This document shows positions 53,532 through 62,596 of a DNA stretch of 64,000 nucleotides, in pieces. The stretch spans positions 434,001-498,000 of the forward strand of contig NZ_JANADO010000001.1 in NCBI RefSeq assembly GCF_024199845.1. Direction: 5' to 3'. The position numbers and the translations under genes are program-made. Numbering within the stretch: position 1 is the first letter of the stretch; every line of letters starts with the position of its first letter. The stretch comes from Bradyrhizobium sp. CCGB12 (GTDB lineage Bacteria > Pseudomonadota > Alphaproteobacteria > Rhizobiales > Xanthobacteraceae). The notes beneath the pieces were generated by a model, which made no database searches, was not told the origin of the DNA, and saw nothing but the letters and a program-made list of their open reading frames with translations.

Positions 53532-55037
53532 ATGACCGCTGCCACCCTTGCCCCGTCCCGCTTGCGCCATTGTGTGCGAATTGGGCTGGCCGCGCTCGCC
53601 ATCGGTGCTTTCGGCGCGTTCGCCACGCCGGCTCATGCGCGTGGACCGGACGGCATCGCCGACGTCGCCGAGAAGGTGATCGACGCGGTCGTCAACATCT
53701 CGACGTCGCAGACCGTCGAGGCCAAGGGCGGCGGCAGCAACACCATGCCGCAACTGCCGCCCGGCTCGCCCTTCGAGGAGTTCTTCGACGACTTCTTCAA
53801 GAACCGCAGAGGGCCCGGCGGCGGCAGCAAGGGCGGCGAGAACAACCCGCCGCGCAAGACCAACTCGCTCGGAAGCGGCTTCATCATCGACACGTCGGGC
53901 GTGGTCGTCACCAACAACCACGTCATTGCCGACGCCGACGAGATTCACGTCATCCTCAACGACGGCACCAAGATCAAGGCCGAGCTGGTCGGCGTCGACA
54001 AGAAGACCGACCTTGCCGTGCTGAAGATCAAGCCGCCGAAGCCGCTGGTCGCGGTGAAGTTCGGCGACTCCGACAAGCTGCGCCTCGGCGACTGGGTGGT
54101 CGCGATCGGCAACCCCTTCAGCCTCGGTGGCACGGTGACGGCCGGCATCGTCTCGGCCAAGAACCGCGACATCTCCTCGGGGCCGTATGACAGCTACATC
54201 CAGACCGACGCCTCCATCAATCGCGGCAATTCCGGCGGTCCGCTGTTCAACCTCGACGGCGACGTCATTGGCGTCAACACGCTGATCATCTCGCCCTCCG
54301 GCGGCTCCATCGGCATCGGCTTCGCCGTGCCGTCGAAGACGGTGGTGGGCGTCGTCGACCAGCTCCGGCAGTTCGGCGAGCTGCGCCGCGGCTGGCTAGG
54401 GGTGCGGATCCAGAGCGTCACCGACGAGATCGCCGAGAGCCTCAACATCAAGCCGGCGCGTGGCGCGCTGGTCGCGGGCGTCGACGACAAGGGCCCGGCG
54501 AAGCCTGCCGGCATCGAGCCCGGCGACGTCGTCGTCAAGTTCGACGGCAAGGACGTCAAGGACCCGAAGGACCTGTCCCGCGTCGTCGCCGACACGGCGG
54601 TCGGCAAGGAGGTCGACGTCATCATCATCCGCAAGGGCCAGGAGCAGACCAAGAAGGTCACGCTCGGCCGCCTGCAGGATCCCGAAAAGGTGCAGGCCGC
54701 GGTCAAGACCGACGAGCCCGCACCCGAGAAGCTGGTGACGCAGAAGGCGCTTGGCCTCGATCTGGCAGCGCTGAGCAAGGATTTGCGCACGCGCTACAAG
54801 ATCAAGGAAAGCGTGAAGGGCGTGGTCGTCACCAGCGTCGACGCCAATTCCGACGCCGCCGAGAAGCGTCTTTCCGCCGGCGACGTCATCGTCGAGGTGG
54901 CGCAGGAGGCGGTGTCGAGCGGTGCCGACATCCAGAAGCGGGTCGATCAGCTCAAGAAGGACGGCAAGAAGTCGGTGCTGCTGCTCGTCTCCAACGCCGA
55001 CGGCGAGCTGCGCTTCGTGGCGCTGAGCGTGCAGTAA
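53532..55037 (+). CDS. degP: Periplasmic Do-family serine protease (DegP/MucD)
   Basis: 501 residues from ATG 53532 (TGGAGA upstream); the frame is open to 53409 but the signal peptide starts at 53532 and is cleaved near PAHARG. The trypsin-like triad is His130 (VTNNHVI), Asp160 (KKTDLAVL) and Ser234 (RGNSGGPL). Two PDZ domains follow, at about 285-370 and 400-495. It degrades or refolds misfolded periplasmic proteins. The position after hflKC-DUF2065 is an envelope quality-control cluster. Confidence 0.95.
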   Translation: MTAATLAPSRLRHCVRIGLAALAIGAFGAFATPAHARGPDGIADVAEKVIDAVVNISTSQTVEAKGGGSNTMPQLPPGSPFEEFFDDFFKNRRGPGGGSKGGENNPPRKTNSLGSGFIIDTSGVVVTNNHVIADADEIHVILNDGTKIKAELVGVDKKTDLAVLKIKPPKPLVAVKFGDSDKLRLGDWVVAIGNPFSLGGTVTAGIVSAKNRDISSGPYDSYIQTDASINRGNSGGPLFNLDGDVIGVNTLIISPSGGSIGIGFAVPSKTVVGVVDQLRQFGELRRGWLGVRIQSVTDEIAESLNIKPARGALVAGVDDKGPAKPAGIEPGDVVVKFDGKDVKDPKDLSRVVADTAVGKEVDVIIIRKGQEQTKKVTLGRLQDPEKVQAAVKTDEPAPEKLVTQKALGLDLAALSKDLRTRYKIKESVKGVVVTSVDANSDAAEKRLSAGDVIVEVAQEAVSSGADIQKRVDQLKKDGKKSVLLLVSNADGELRFVALSVQ

Positions 55038-55044
55038 CGTCATC

Positions 55045-55126
55045 CGTCATTCCGGGGCGATGCGAAGCGTCGACCCCGGAATCTCGAGGTTCCGGGTCTG
55101 GTGCTTCGCACCATCCCGGAACGACG
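55045..55126. repeat. Palindromic intergenic repeat between degP and serB
   Basis: Starts CGTCATTCCGGGG and ends CCCGGAACGACG, which pair, with inner pairs CCCCGGAAT and TTCCGGG around CTCGAGG, and TGC/GCA around TTC. The cruciform-like element lies between convergent genes and could end transcription from both sides. It is a different family from copies A-D and from the repeat at 2141. Confidence 0.75.
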
Positions 55127-55132
55127 AGTGTG

Positions 55133-56038
55133 TCAAGCCTCCACGAACTCGTCCCGCCGATACCCCTGCGCATACAGCAAGGCGGTGAGGTCGCCGTGAT
55201 CGATCCGCGCCGCCGCGGCCGCGGCCACCGCGGGCTTCGCGTGATAGGCCACGCCAAGTCCCGCCGCCTGGATCATCGCGAGGTCATTGGCGCCGTCGCC
55301 GACCACGACCGAGTCGAGGTCGTCGAGATCGAACGATTCCATCAGATCCACCAGCGTCGCGAGCTTCGCGGCACGGCCGAGGATCGGCTCCTTCACCTCG
55401 CCGGTGAACTTGCCGTCGCGCACAACGAGCTCGTTGGCGCGGTTTTCCTGGAAGCCGATCCTGGCGGCGACCGCGCTCGTGAACAGCGTGAAACCGCCCG
55501 AGACGAGGCAGGTATAAGCGCCGTGGGCGCGCATGGTCGCGACCAGTTCGCGGCCGCCGGGGCTCAGCGTGATGCGCTTGGCCAGCACCTCGTCGACTGC
55601 GCTGGCGGGCAGGTCCTTCAGCAGCGCCACGCGCTCGCGCAGCGCCGGCTCGAACTCGATCTCGCCGCGCATCGCGCGTTCAGTGATGCCCGCCACATGC
55701 GCCTTCACCCCGACGAAGTCGGCGAGCTCATCGATGCATTCCTGGCCGATCATGGTGGAATCCATGTCGGCGAGAAAAAGCTTCTTGCGCCGGAAGCCGG
55801 CTGGCTGCACGACGATGTCGATGGGCAGGTCGCCGCGAAGCTCGCGGAGCCGCTGCTCGATGGCGTGGCGGTCGCCTCCGAGGTTACTGTCGGCGCCGAA
55901 GGGAATGTCGACCGCAACCCCGTCGAACAGCCAGTGCGCGGGAGCTGCCTGAGGCAGCACGGCGCGGGCGCCGTCGACGATGGTAGAGTCGAGCGCAGGA
56001 TTATCGGGATTGCAGATCAGCGTGGCGACGAGGGACAT
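55133..56038 (-). CDS. serB: Phosphoserine phosphatase
   Basis: 301 residues. The HAD motifs are present: DMDST (nucleophile Asp) in [26 protein letters not shown], then [10 protein letters not shown], and [22 protein letters not shown]. An N-terminal domain of about 80 residues ([16 protein letters not shown]...) is the usual SerB extension. It removes phosphate from phosphoserine, the last step of serine synthesis. It is divergent from miaA with an 11-base gap and convergent with degP. Confidence 0.97.
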   Translation of the reverse strand: MSLVATLICNPDNPALDSTIVDGARAVLPQAAPAHWLFDGVAVDIPFGADSNLGGDRHAIEQRLRELRGDLPIDIVVQPAGFRRKKLFLADMDSTMIGQECIDELADFVGVKAHVAGITERAMRGEIEFEPALRERVALLKDLPASAVDEVLAKRITLSPGGRELVATMRAHGAYTCLVSGGFTLFTSAVAARIGFQENRANELVVRDGKFTGEVKEPILGRAAKLATLVDLMESFDLDDLDSVVVGDGANDLAMIQAAGLGVAYHAKPAVAAAAAARIDHGDLTALLYAQGYRRDEFVEA

Positions 56039-56049
56039 TTGAGGTTTTC

Positions 56050-57006
56050 GTGAGCGAGGGACAAGTCGGCAGAAGGCATGTTGGCAAGGCCGTGCTTATC
56101 GCAGGCCCGACCGCCAGCGGCAAGTCGGCGCTGGCGCTGGAGCTCGCGCTCGCCACCGGCGGCGTCGTCATCAATGCCGATTCCATGCAGGTCTATCGCG
56201 ACCTGCGCATCATCACGGCACGGCCGACAGTGGCGGATGAGGCGCTCGTGCCGCATCGTCTCTATGGCCATGTCGACGCGGCCGTGAATTTTTCGGCCGG
56301 TGCCTGGGTGGGCGATGCGGCGAGGGCGCTCGAGGACGCGACAACCGAAGGCCGCCTGCCGATCTTCATCGGCGGCACCGGGCTCTATTTCAAGGCGCTG
56401 ACGGCGGGCCTCTCCGTGGTGCCACCAATCCCGGCCGCGGTGCGCGAGGACGTGCGTGCGCGGCTGGAGCGAAACGGCGTCGAGGCGCTGCACGCGGAAC
56501 TTGCGCGCCGCGATCCGCGCGCGGCCGAGCGATTGAACCTGCGCGACCGCACCCGCATCGCGCGCGCGCTTGAGGTGGTCGAAGCGACCAACCGTTCACT
56601 GCTCGACTGGCACCAGGAGGGCCAGCCGCCCTTGCTGCCGAAGAACAGTTATCACGCGGTGTTTCTCGCCCCCGAGCGCGACGAGCTTTATGCCCGCATC
56701 GATGCCCGCTTCGACGCCATGCTGGGTGCCGGTGCGCTGAAGGAGGTCGAGCGGCTGGCCGCTAGACACCTCGATCCCCTGCTGCCGGCGATGAAGGCTC
56801 ATGGCGTGCCGACGCTGATGCGGCGTCTGCGCGGTGAGCTCAGCCTCGAGGAAGCTGCCACGATCGGCAAGGCCGATACCCGCCATTACGCCAAGCGGCA
56901 GTTCACCTGGTTCCGGCACCAATTGCCCAAGTTCCAATGGGTGAGGCCGGAGGAGGCGAGGGGGTGGCTGGCGGCGATTGTGCGAGCGACTGAGGATCCT
57001 GCCTAA
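56050..57006 (+). CDS. miaA: tRNA dimethylallyltransferase
   Basis: 318 residues from GTG 56050, with GAGG five bases upstream. The P loop is GPTASGKS, followed by [20 protein letters not shown] and [14 protein letters not shown]. It prenylates A37 of tRNAs reading codons that start with U. Its start is 11 bases from the divergent serB start, so the two share a very short promoter region. A 323-base leader to ilvB follows. Confidence 0.96.
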   Translation: MSEGQVGRRHVGKAVLIAGPTASGKSALALELALATGGVVINADSMQVYRDLRIITARPTVADEALVPHRLYGHVDAAVNFSAGAWVGDAARALEDATTEGRLPIFIGGTGLYFKALTAGLSVVPPIPAAVREDVRARLERNGVEALHAELARRDPRAAERLNLRDRTRIARALEVVEATNRSLLDWHQEGQPPLLPKNSYHAVFLAPERDELYARIDARFDAMLGAGALKEVERLAARHLDPLLPAMKAHGVPTLMRRLRGELSLEEAATIGKADTRHYAKRQFTWFRHQLPKFQWVRPEEARGWLAAIVRATEDPA

Positions 57007-57159
57007 CGTGCTTTTGTATCCAGTTCCCAAATTTACCTCTCGCCGAACCCCGGGAACACCGCTACACTGCCAAAATCGCGCGGGAACGGCCGCATTGCCT
57101 TGACATCCGGGCTTTGGTCGCTATGTTTCGCGCAACCTTTGGGAAGCCGGGCCCCTGCC

Positions 57160-57225
57160 ATGCGTAACATTATTACCAAACTCCTTATCGCCGTCGTACC
57201 CAGGCACACCGCCGGGGATGGCTAG
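57160..57225 (+). CDS. Branched-chain leader peptide of the ilvB attenuator
   Basis: A 21-codon frame, too short for ordinary gene calls: begins MRNIITKLLIAVVPR and ends at TAG 57223-57225. Eight of its first 13 residues are Ile, Leu or Val (IIxxLLIxVV), exactly the end products of the pathway. A weak GGGAAG lies 13 bases upstream. It is followed by pairing segments and an intrinsic terminator before ilvB. Starvation for charged tRNA-Ile, -Leu or -Val would stall the ribosome and let the antiterminator form. Recognised from composition and position, not by similarity. Confidence 0.88.
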   Translation: MRNIITKLLIAVVPRHTAGDG

Positions 57226-57277
57226 CTGCCATCCACAAGACAGGCGGTGTGTGTGGGCCCTCTTCGGGGCCTTTTTT
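57205..57277 (+). promoter_or_regulatory. Transcription attenuator upstream of ilvB
   Basis: Pairing segments: CACACCGCC (57205-57213) with GGCGGTGTG (57243-57251) as a long-range stem; a local GATGGC/GCCATC hairpin at 57217-57233; and a terminator GGCCC (57256-57260) with GGGCC (57267-57271) followed by six T (57272-57277), 52 bases before the ilvB ATG. The long-range stem overlaps the leader codons, so ribosome position can decide whether the terminator forms. Typical of branched-chain attenuators in proteobacteria. Confidence 0.85.
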
Positions 57278-57329
57278 ATTTCCCGAACCCGAACGAAGCC
57301 GCTGACAACAGCGCATCCGGAGCAAGCCA

Positions 57330-59105
57330 ATGAGCGACAAGAGCCACGATCCGAACCAGATGACCGGCGCCGCGATGATCGTCCGCGCGCTCATCGATCA
57401 TGGCGTGACCGACATTTTCGGCTATCCCGGCGGCGCCGTGCTTCCGATCTATGACGAGATCTTCCAGCAGAGCGAAGTCCAGCACATCCTGGTCCGCCAC
57501 GAGCAGGGCGCGGGCCATGCCGCCGAGGGCTATGCGCGCTCGACCGGCAAGCCGGGCGTCGCGCTGGTGACCTCCGGCCCTGGCGCCACCAACATGGTGA
57601 CGCCGCTCACCGATGCGCTGATGGATTCCATCCCGCTGGTCTGCATCTCGGGCCAGGTGCCGACGCATCTGATCGGCAACGATGCGTTCCAGGAATGCGA
57701 CACCGTCGGCATCACGCGCCCCTGCACCAAGCACAATTGGCTGGTGCGCGACGTCAACGACCTCGCAAAAGTGCTGCATGAGGCGTTCTACGTCGCGACC
57801 TCCGGCCGTCCGGGCCCGGTGCTGGTCGACGTCCCCAAGGACGTGCAGTTCGCCACCGGCACCTATCATCCGCCGCGCAAGTCCGACGTGCACCGCTCCT
57901 ATGCGCCGCGCTTGAAGGGCGATGCGACGCAGATCCGCAAGGCTGTGTCGCTGCTCGCCAATGCCAAGCGCCCCGTGATCTATAGCGGCGGCGGCGTCAT
58001 CAATTCCGGCCCCGAGGCGACCAAGCTCTTGCGCGAGCTGGTCGAGGTCACGGGTTTTCCGATCACCTCCACGCTGATGGGGCTCGGTGCGTACCCGGCG
58101 TCGGGCAAGAACTGGCTCGGCATGCTCGGCATGCACGGCACCTACGAAGCCAACATGTCCATGCATGATTGCGACGTCATGCTGTGCGTCGGCGCGCGCT
58201 TCGACGACCGCATCACCGGCCGGGTCGATGCGTTCTCGCCGGGCTCGAAGAAGATTCACATCGACATCGACCCGTCCTCGATCAACAAGAACATCCGGGT
58301 CGATGTCCCGATCATCGGTGATTGCGGCAACATCCTCGGCGACATCCTCCAGGTGTTCAAGGCGGAGGCGAAGAGGCCCGACATCAAGACGTGGTGGCAG
58401 CAGATCGCGCAGTGGCGCGCCCGCAACTCGCTCTACTACAAGAAGAGCAACGACGTCATCCTGCCGCAGCACGCGATCCAGAGCCTGTTCGAGCTGACGC
58501 GCGGCAAGGATACCTACATCACGACCGAGGTCGGCCAGCACCAGATGTGGGCGGCGCAGTTCTACGGCTTCGAGGAGCCGCATCGCTGGATGACGTCGGG
58601 CGGTCTCGGCACCATGGGCTACGGCCTGCCGGCGGCCATCGGCGTGCAGGTGGCCCATCCCGACAGCCTCGTCATCGACATCGCGGGCGATGCCTCGGTG
58701 CAGATGACGATGCAGGAGATGTCGACGGCAGTGCAGTACGAGCTGCCGATCAAGATCTTCATCCTGAACAACCAGTACATGGGCATGGTGCGGCAGTGGC
58801 AGCAGCTGCTGCACGGCAACCGCCTGTCGCATTCCTACTCGGAGGCGCTGCCGGATTTCGTCAAGCTCGCGGAAGCCTATGGCGGCGTCGGGCTCCAGGT
58901 GCACAAGCCCGGCGATCTCGAAGGCGCCATCAAGGAGATGATCGCGGTCAAGCGCCCGGTGCTGTTCGACTGCCGCGTTGCTGCGCTGGAAAATTGCTTC
59001 CCGATGATCCCCTCCGGCAAGGCGCACAACGAGATGCTGTTGCCGGAGCAGGCCAACGACGAGGCAACCGCGAAGGCATTCGCCGGCGGCAAGGCGCTGG
59101 TGTGA
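57330..59105 (+). CDS. ilvB: Acetolactate synthase large subunit
   Basis: 591 residues. It condenses pyruvate with pyruvate or 2-oxobutyrate, the first shared step of Val, Leu and Ile synthesis. The ThDP-enzyme layout is complete: VTDIFGYPGGAVLPIYDEIF, RHEQGAGHAAEGYARSTGKPGVALVTSGPGATN (catalytic Glu), and the cofactor motif GDASVQMTMQEMSTAVQYELPIKIFILNNQYMGMV. It starts after a leader-peptide attenuator. The small subunit ilvN lies one gene further on, behind a threonine dehydratase. Also named ilvI in some genomes. Confidence 0.97.
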   Translation: MSDKSHDPNQMTGAAMIVRALIDHGVTDIFGYPGGAVLPIYDEIFQQSEVQHILVRHEQGAGHAAEGYARSTGKPGVALVTSGPGATNMVTPLTDALMDSIPLVCISGQVPTHLIGNDAFQECDTVGITRPCTKHNWLVRDVNDLAKVLHEAFYVATSGRPGPVLVDVPKDVQFATGTYHPPRKSDVHRSYAPRLKGDATQIRKAVSLLANAKRPVIYSGGGVINSGPEATKLLRELVEVTGFPITSTLMGLGAYPASGKNWLGMLGMHGTYEANMSMHDCDVMLCVGARFDDRITGRVDAFSPGSKKIHIDIDPSSINKNIRVDVPIIGDCGNILGDILQVFKAEAKRPDIKTWWQQIAQWRARNSLYYKKSNDVILPQHAIQSLFELTRGKDTYITTEVGQHQMWAAQFYGFEEPHRWMTSGGLGTMGYGLPAAIGVQVAHPDSLVIDIAGDASVQMTMQEMSTAVQYELPIKIFILNNQYMGMVRQWQQLLHGNRLSHSYSEALPDFVKLAEAYGGVGLQVHKPGDLEGAIKEMIAVKRPVLFDCRVAALENCFPMIPSGKAHNEMLLPEQANDEATAKAFAGGKALV

Positions 59106-59144
59106 GCTGGTGATGACGCAGCAACGACGAGCGACTTCTCTTCG

Positions 59145-59284
59145 CCTCTCCCCGCTTGCGGGGAGAGGCCGGATTGCGCGCGAGCGCAATCCGGGTGAGG
59201 GGGAGGCTCGGCGAGTCGCACTGCCACCGTCCCCGTGGAGACTCCCCCTCACCCCAACCCTCTCCCCGCAAGCGGGGCGAGGGA
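59145..59284. repeat. Dispersed palindromic repeat, copy C
   Basis: CTCTCCCCGCTTGCGGGGAGAG at one end (from 59146) and CTCTCCCCGCAAGCGGGGCGAG at the other, with GGTGAGGGGGAGG and GGAGACTCCCCCTCACCCCAACC inside. Same family as copies A, B and D, orientated like B. It separates ilvB from the threonine dehydratase gene. Confidence 0.8.
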
Positions 59285-59306
59285 GCAGACCGTATGCGGG
59301 GCTACC

Positions 59307-60278
59307 ATGTTCGACCTGACGGAGCTCGAGCGCGCACATGCGATCGTGGGGCAGGCGGTGCCGGCGACGCCGGCACGCGGCTGGCCCTTGCTCAGCGAGC
59401 GCCTCGGCACCGAGGTCGTGGTCAAGCACGAGAACCACACGCCGATCGGCGCCTTCAAGGTGCGTGGCGGGCTGGTCTATCTGGATCGGCTGAAGCGCGA
59501 GCGGCCGGACATTCCCGGCATCATCTCGGCGACGCGCGGCAATCACGGCCAGAGCCTGGCCTTTGCCGCGGGCCGCCATGGTGTGCCGGCGGTGATCTAC
59601 GTGCCGCGCGGCAACTCGGTCGAGAAGAACCGCGCGATGAAGGCGTTCGGCGCCGAGCTGGTCGAGCATGGCGAGGACTTCCAGGCCGCACGTGAAGAGG
59701 CCGAGCGTCGCGCGCAGTTCGCCGGTCTCCACATGGTGCCGTCGTTCCACGCGGACCTCGTCCTGGGTGTTGCGACCTACGCGCTCGAGCTGTTCCGCGC
59801 GGCGCCCGATCTCGACATCCTCTATGTGCCGATCGGGCAGGGCTCCGGCATCTGCGGCTGCATCATAGCGCGCGACTTGCTGGGCCTGAAGACCGAGATC
59901 GTCGGCGTGCAGTCGACAGAGGCGCCGTCCTACGCCCTGTCGTTTGCGGCCGGCAAGGTCGTGACCACGGAGACCAGTAAAACGCACGCCGACGGCATGG
60001 CGACGCGTATCCCTGACGAGGATGCGTTGGCGCTGATCCGCAAGGGCGCCTCACGCATCGTGCAGATCACCGATGACGAAGTGGCCGCCGCGATCCGCGC
60101 TTACTGGACCGACACGCATAATCTCGCCGAAGGTGCCGGCGCAGCTGCGCTTGCTGCGGCGTTGCAAGAGAAAAGCAAGCTGAAGGGCAAGCGCGTCGGT
60201 CTCGTGCTGTCCGGCGGCAATATCGATTTCGATCTGTTCCGCCGTTGGGTGGGGACGGACGCGCCAGCGATGGCGTGA
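59307..60278 (+). CDS. Threonine dehydratase-like PLP enzyme
   Basis: 323 residues from ATG 59307; the longer frame to 59235 runs through the repeat. A fold-type II PLP enzyme: the cofactor Lys is in NHTPIGAFKVRGG and the phosphate loop is near the C-terminus (LVLSGGNIDFDLF). It lacks the C-terminal ACT domains that make biosynthetic IlvA sensitive to isoleucine, so it is the short catabolic type in length. Placed between ilvB and ilvN it may supply 2-oxobutyrate for isoleucine, which is inference. Serine/threonine racemase-like activity is an alternative. Confidence 0.9.
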   Translation: MFDLTELERAHAIVGQAVPATPARGWPLLSERLGTEVVVKHENHTPIGAFKVRGGLVYLDRLKRERPDIPGIISATRGNHGQSLAFAAGRHGVPAVIYVPRGNSVEKNRAMKAFGAELVEHGEDFQAAREEAERRAQFAGLHMVPSFHADLVLGVATYALELFRAAPDLDILYVPIGQGSGICGCIIARDLLGLKTEIVGVQSTEAPSYALSFAAGKVVTTETSKTHADGMATRIPDEDALALIRKGASRIVQITDDEVAAAIRAYWTDTHNLAEGAGAAALAAALQEKSKLKGKRVGLVLSGGNIDFDLFRRWVGTDAPAMA

Positions 60279-60300
60279 CGGAAGACAAGAGGGGACGACA

Positions 60301-60843
60301 ATGAACCAGCCCGCATCCGCCTATTTCATCGAGGACCGCCACGATCCCAACGAAACGCACACGCTTGCGGTGCTGGTGCAGAACGAGCCGGGCGTACTCG
60401 CACGCGTCATCGGCCTGTTCTCAGGCCGCGGCTACAACATCGAGAGCCTCACGGTCTCGGAGACCGAGAGCCAGAAGCACCTGTCGCGCATCACCATCGT
60501 CACCACGGGCACGCCGATGGTGATCGAGCAGATCAAGCACCAGCTCGACCGCATGATCCCGGTCTACCGCGTCGTCGACATGACCCTGACCAAGCGCTCG
60601 ATCGAGCGGGAGCTCGCCATGGTGAAGGTGCGCGGGCAGGGCGAGCATCGGGTCGAGGCGCTCAGGCTGGCGGATGCGTTCCGCGCCCGTGTGATCGACG
60701 CCACCACCGAGAGCTTTGTGTTCGAGATCACAGGCAATACGGACAAGATCAATCAATTTATCGACCTGATGCGCCCGCTCGGCCTCGTCGAGGTTTCGCG
60801 CACCGGCGTTGCCGCGATCGGCCGCGGGCCTGAAGGGATGTGA
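60301..60843 (+). CDS. ilvN: Acetolactate synthase small regulatory subunit
   Basis: 180 residues. The N-terminal ACT domain reads THTLAVLVQNEPGVLARVIGLFSGRGYNIESLTVSETE, the valine-binding region, and the C-terminal ALS_ss_C domain ends EVSRTGVAAIGRGPEGM. It activates IlvB and confers valine feedback. It starts 22 bases after the dehydratase stop, so these belong to one transcript. Also named ilvH. Confidence 0.96.
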   Translation: MNQPASAYFIEDRHDPNETHTLAVLVQNEPGVLARVIGLFSGRGYNIESLTVSETESQKHLSRITIVTTGTPMVIEQIKHQLDRMIPVYRVVDMTLTKRSIERELAMVKVRGQGEHRVEALRLADAFRARVIDATTESFVFEITGNTDKINQFIDLMRPLGLVEVSRTGVAAIGRGPEGM

Positions 60844-60846
60844 ACC

Positions 60847-61542
60847 ATGCTGGCGCGCGACTGGTACTATAACGAGCGGAACCGGATGGGGATCGAGCCC
60901 GCAGTGGCGTCGATCTACGACAGCCATGACGATGCCGATCTGAGGGCGCGCGCCGCGCTGAAAATGCTCGGGGTCCAGCGCGGCTGGCGCATCGCCGACA
61001 TCGGCTGCGGCAACGGCGTCCTAGCGACCGAAGGCTCCCTGATGGGCGCCGAGGTCGATGCCATCGACATCTCGCCGGCGATGCTGGCGCTCGCCGAGAT
61101 CTATGCGCGTGACCGCAAGGCGCCGGTCCGCACCCAATCGGCCGGCCTGCTCAGCTTCTCCTACCAGCCGGAGTCCTACGATTTGATCGTCAGCGAGTTC
61201 ACGCTGCATCACCTGCCGGACTTCTGGAAGGCGGTTGCGATGTCGCGGATCTATCGCGCGCTGAAGCCGGGCGCGAGCTTCTACCTGCGCGACATCGTCT
61301 ACGCATTGATGCCAGACGCCATCGAGCGCGACGTCGAGCAATGGGCCGATTTTCAGATCAAGAACCACGACTTTTCGCGCGACGGCGTCGTCACGCACAT
61401 GCGCGACGAATATTCCACCTTCGGCTGGGTGATGGAGCGGATGCTGACCGACGTCGGCTTCACGCTGGTCTCGGCCGATTACCACGCCCCCATGCACGGC
61501 ACTTATCTGCTGCGGAAACCGAAAGCCGGCGAGCAAGGCTAA
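60847..61542 (+). CDS. Class I SAM-dependent methyltransferase
   Basis: 231 residues. The SAM-binding motif I is IADIGCGNGVLATEGSLMGAEVDAIDISPAML, with later motifs YDLIVSEFTLHHLPDFWKAVAMSRIYRALKPGASFYLRDIV. The substrate is unknown. It begins three bases after ilvN ends, so it is co-transcribed, but nothing links it to amino-acid synthesis. A repeat follows. Confidence 0.88.
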   Translation: MLARDWYYNERNRMGIEPAVASIYDSHDDADLRARAALKMLGVQRGWRIADIGCGNGVLATEGSLMGAEVDAIDISPAMLALAEIYARDRKAPVRTQSAGLLSFSYQPESYDLIVSEFTLHHLPDFWKAVAMSRIYRALKPGASFYLRDIVYALMPDAIERDVEQWADFQIKNHDFSRDGVVTHMRDEYSTFGWVMERMLTDVGFTLVSADYHAPMHGTYLLRKPKAGEQG

Positions 61543-61581
61543 AGTCGTGAGAGAAAACTGCAACTACGACGTTGCTGTAAT

Positions 61582-61700
61582 CCCTCCCCCGCTTGCGGGG
61601 GAGGGTTGGGGAGAGGGTGTCTCCACAATCGAGAACCCCCTAGAGGAGAAAACCCTCACCCGCGCCTTCGGCGCGACCTCTCCCGCAAGCGGGAGAGGTT
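61582..61700. repeat. Dispersed palindromic repeat, copy D
   Basis: CTCCCCCGCTTGCGGGGGAG (61584-61603), GGGTTGGGGAGAGGGTGTCTC, CCCTAGAGGAGAAAACCC, and CTCTCCCGCAAGCGGGAGAG (61678-61697): nearly the same as copy A and in the same orientation. Its end (GAGAGGTTGGGGAG) runs straight into the next gene and appears to supply that gene's ribosome-binding site. Confidence 0.85.
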
Positions 61701-61713
61701 GGGGAGTTTGGGA

Positions 61714-62589
61714 ATGAAGCCGGCCGACATCCTCATCGCCATCCTAGTGGCGATCATCTGGGGGCTTGCCTTCGTGGCGAGCCGGATCGCGCTCGACGAG
61801 TTCTCGCCGGAATTGATGACGGCGATGCGCTTCACCATTGCCGCGGTGCCGTGCCTTTTCATTCCCAAGCCGAAGGTCGCCTGGTCGCTGCTGATCGCCA
61901 TCAGCTTCACGTTGTTCCTCGGACAGTTCCTGAGCCAGGCCTACGGCATCGCCCATGGCGTGCCCGTGGGGCTGACCAGCGTCGTCGTGCAGAGTCAGGC
62001 ACTGTTCACGATCGGCTTTGCCGCGATCGCATTCGGCGAGCGGCCAACACCGGCGCAGACGCTGGGCATTGTCATCGCGGCGGTCGGCCTTCTCATGATC
62101 TGCGGCACCGTCGGCTATGATTTCAGTGTCGGCGCCTTCGCGGTGCTGATGATCGCGCCGATCTGCTTTGCCGTCGGCAATCTCCTGCTGCGGGGCGCGC
62201 GGGGGGCGCCGATGTTCGACCTGTTCGCCTGGCTATGTCTCACTGCCGCGGTGCCTCTGTTCGTGCTGGCACTGGTCGTCGACGGGCCGGCGCCGACCTT
62301 TCACTCGCTGATCCACATGTCGCTGACCGGCCTGATCTGCCTCCTGGCGATCGGCGCCATCTCCACCAGCATCGCCTACTGGCTCTGGGGCCGGCTGCTC
62401 CGTGACTATCCGGCTGCGCAGGTGGTGCCGTTCGCGCTGTTGGTGCCGTTCGTGGGATCGGCCGCCTCCAGCGTCGTGTTCGGCGAGCGGTTTGGACCTT
62501 TGCGCCTCGCCGGCATGCTCACGGTGATCGGCGGTATCGCGGTGATGGTGCTCGTGAAGCGTCCTCAAACGCTACCGAAAGCCGCGTGA
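61714..62589 (+). CDS. EamA-family drug/metabolite transporter
   Basis: 291 residues from ATG 61714, with GGGGAG seven bases upstream provided by the end of repeat D; the longer frame to 61606 is repeat sequence. Ten membrane helices in two EamA halves (IAILVAIIWGLAFVASRIALDEFSPELMTAMRF ... IGAISTSIAYWLWGRLLRDYPAAQVVPFALLVPFVGSAASSVVFGE). Members export amino acids or other metabolites; the substrate here is unknown. It overlaps no gene but is followed at once by a LysE-type exporter. Confidence 0.92.
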   Translation: MKPADILIAILVAIIWGLAFVASRIALDEFSPELMTAMRFTIAAVPCLFIPKPKVAWSLLIAISFTLFLGQFLSQAYGIAHGVPVGLTSVVVQSQALFTIGFAAIAFGERPTPAQTLGIVIAAVGLLMICGTVGYDFSVGAFAVLMIAPICFAVGNLLLRGARGAPMFDLFAWLCLTAAVPLFVLALVVDGPAPTFHSLIHMSLTGLICLLAIGAISTSIAYWLWGRLLRDYPAAQVVPFALLVPFVGSAASSVVFGERFGPLRLAGMLTVIGGIAVMVLVKRPQTLPKAA

Positions 62590-62596
62590 GGTGAGC

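Noticed and set aside
57276..59987. A 903-residue open frame on the - strand
   Set aside because: It runs antisense through ilvB and the threonine dehydratase gene, is Arg/Asp/His-rich, and reflects GC-rich codon use of the true genes on the + strand.
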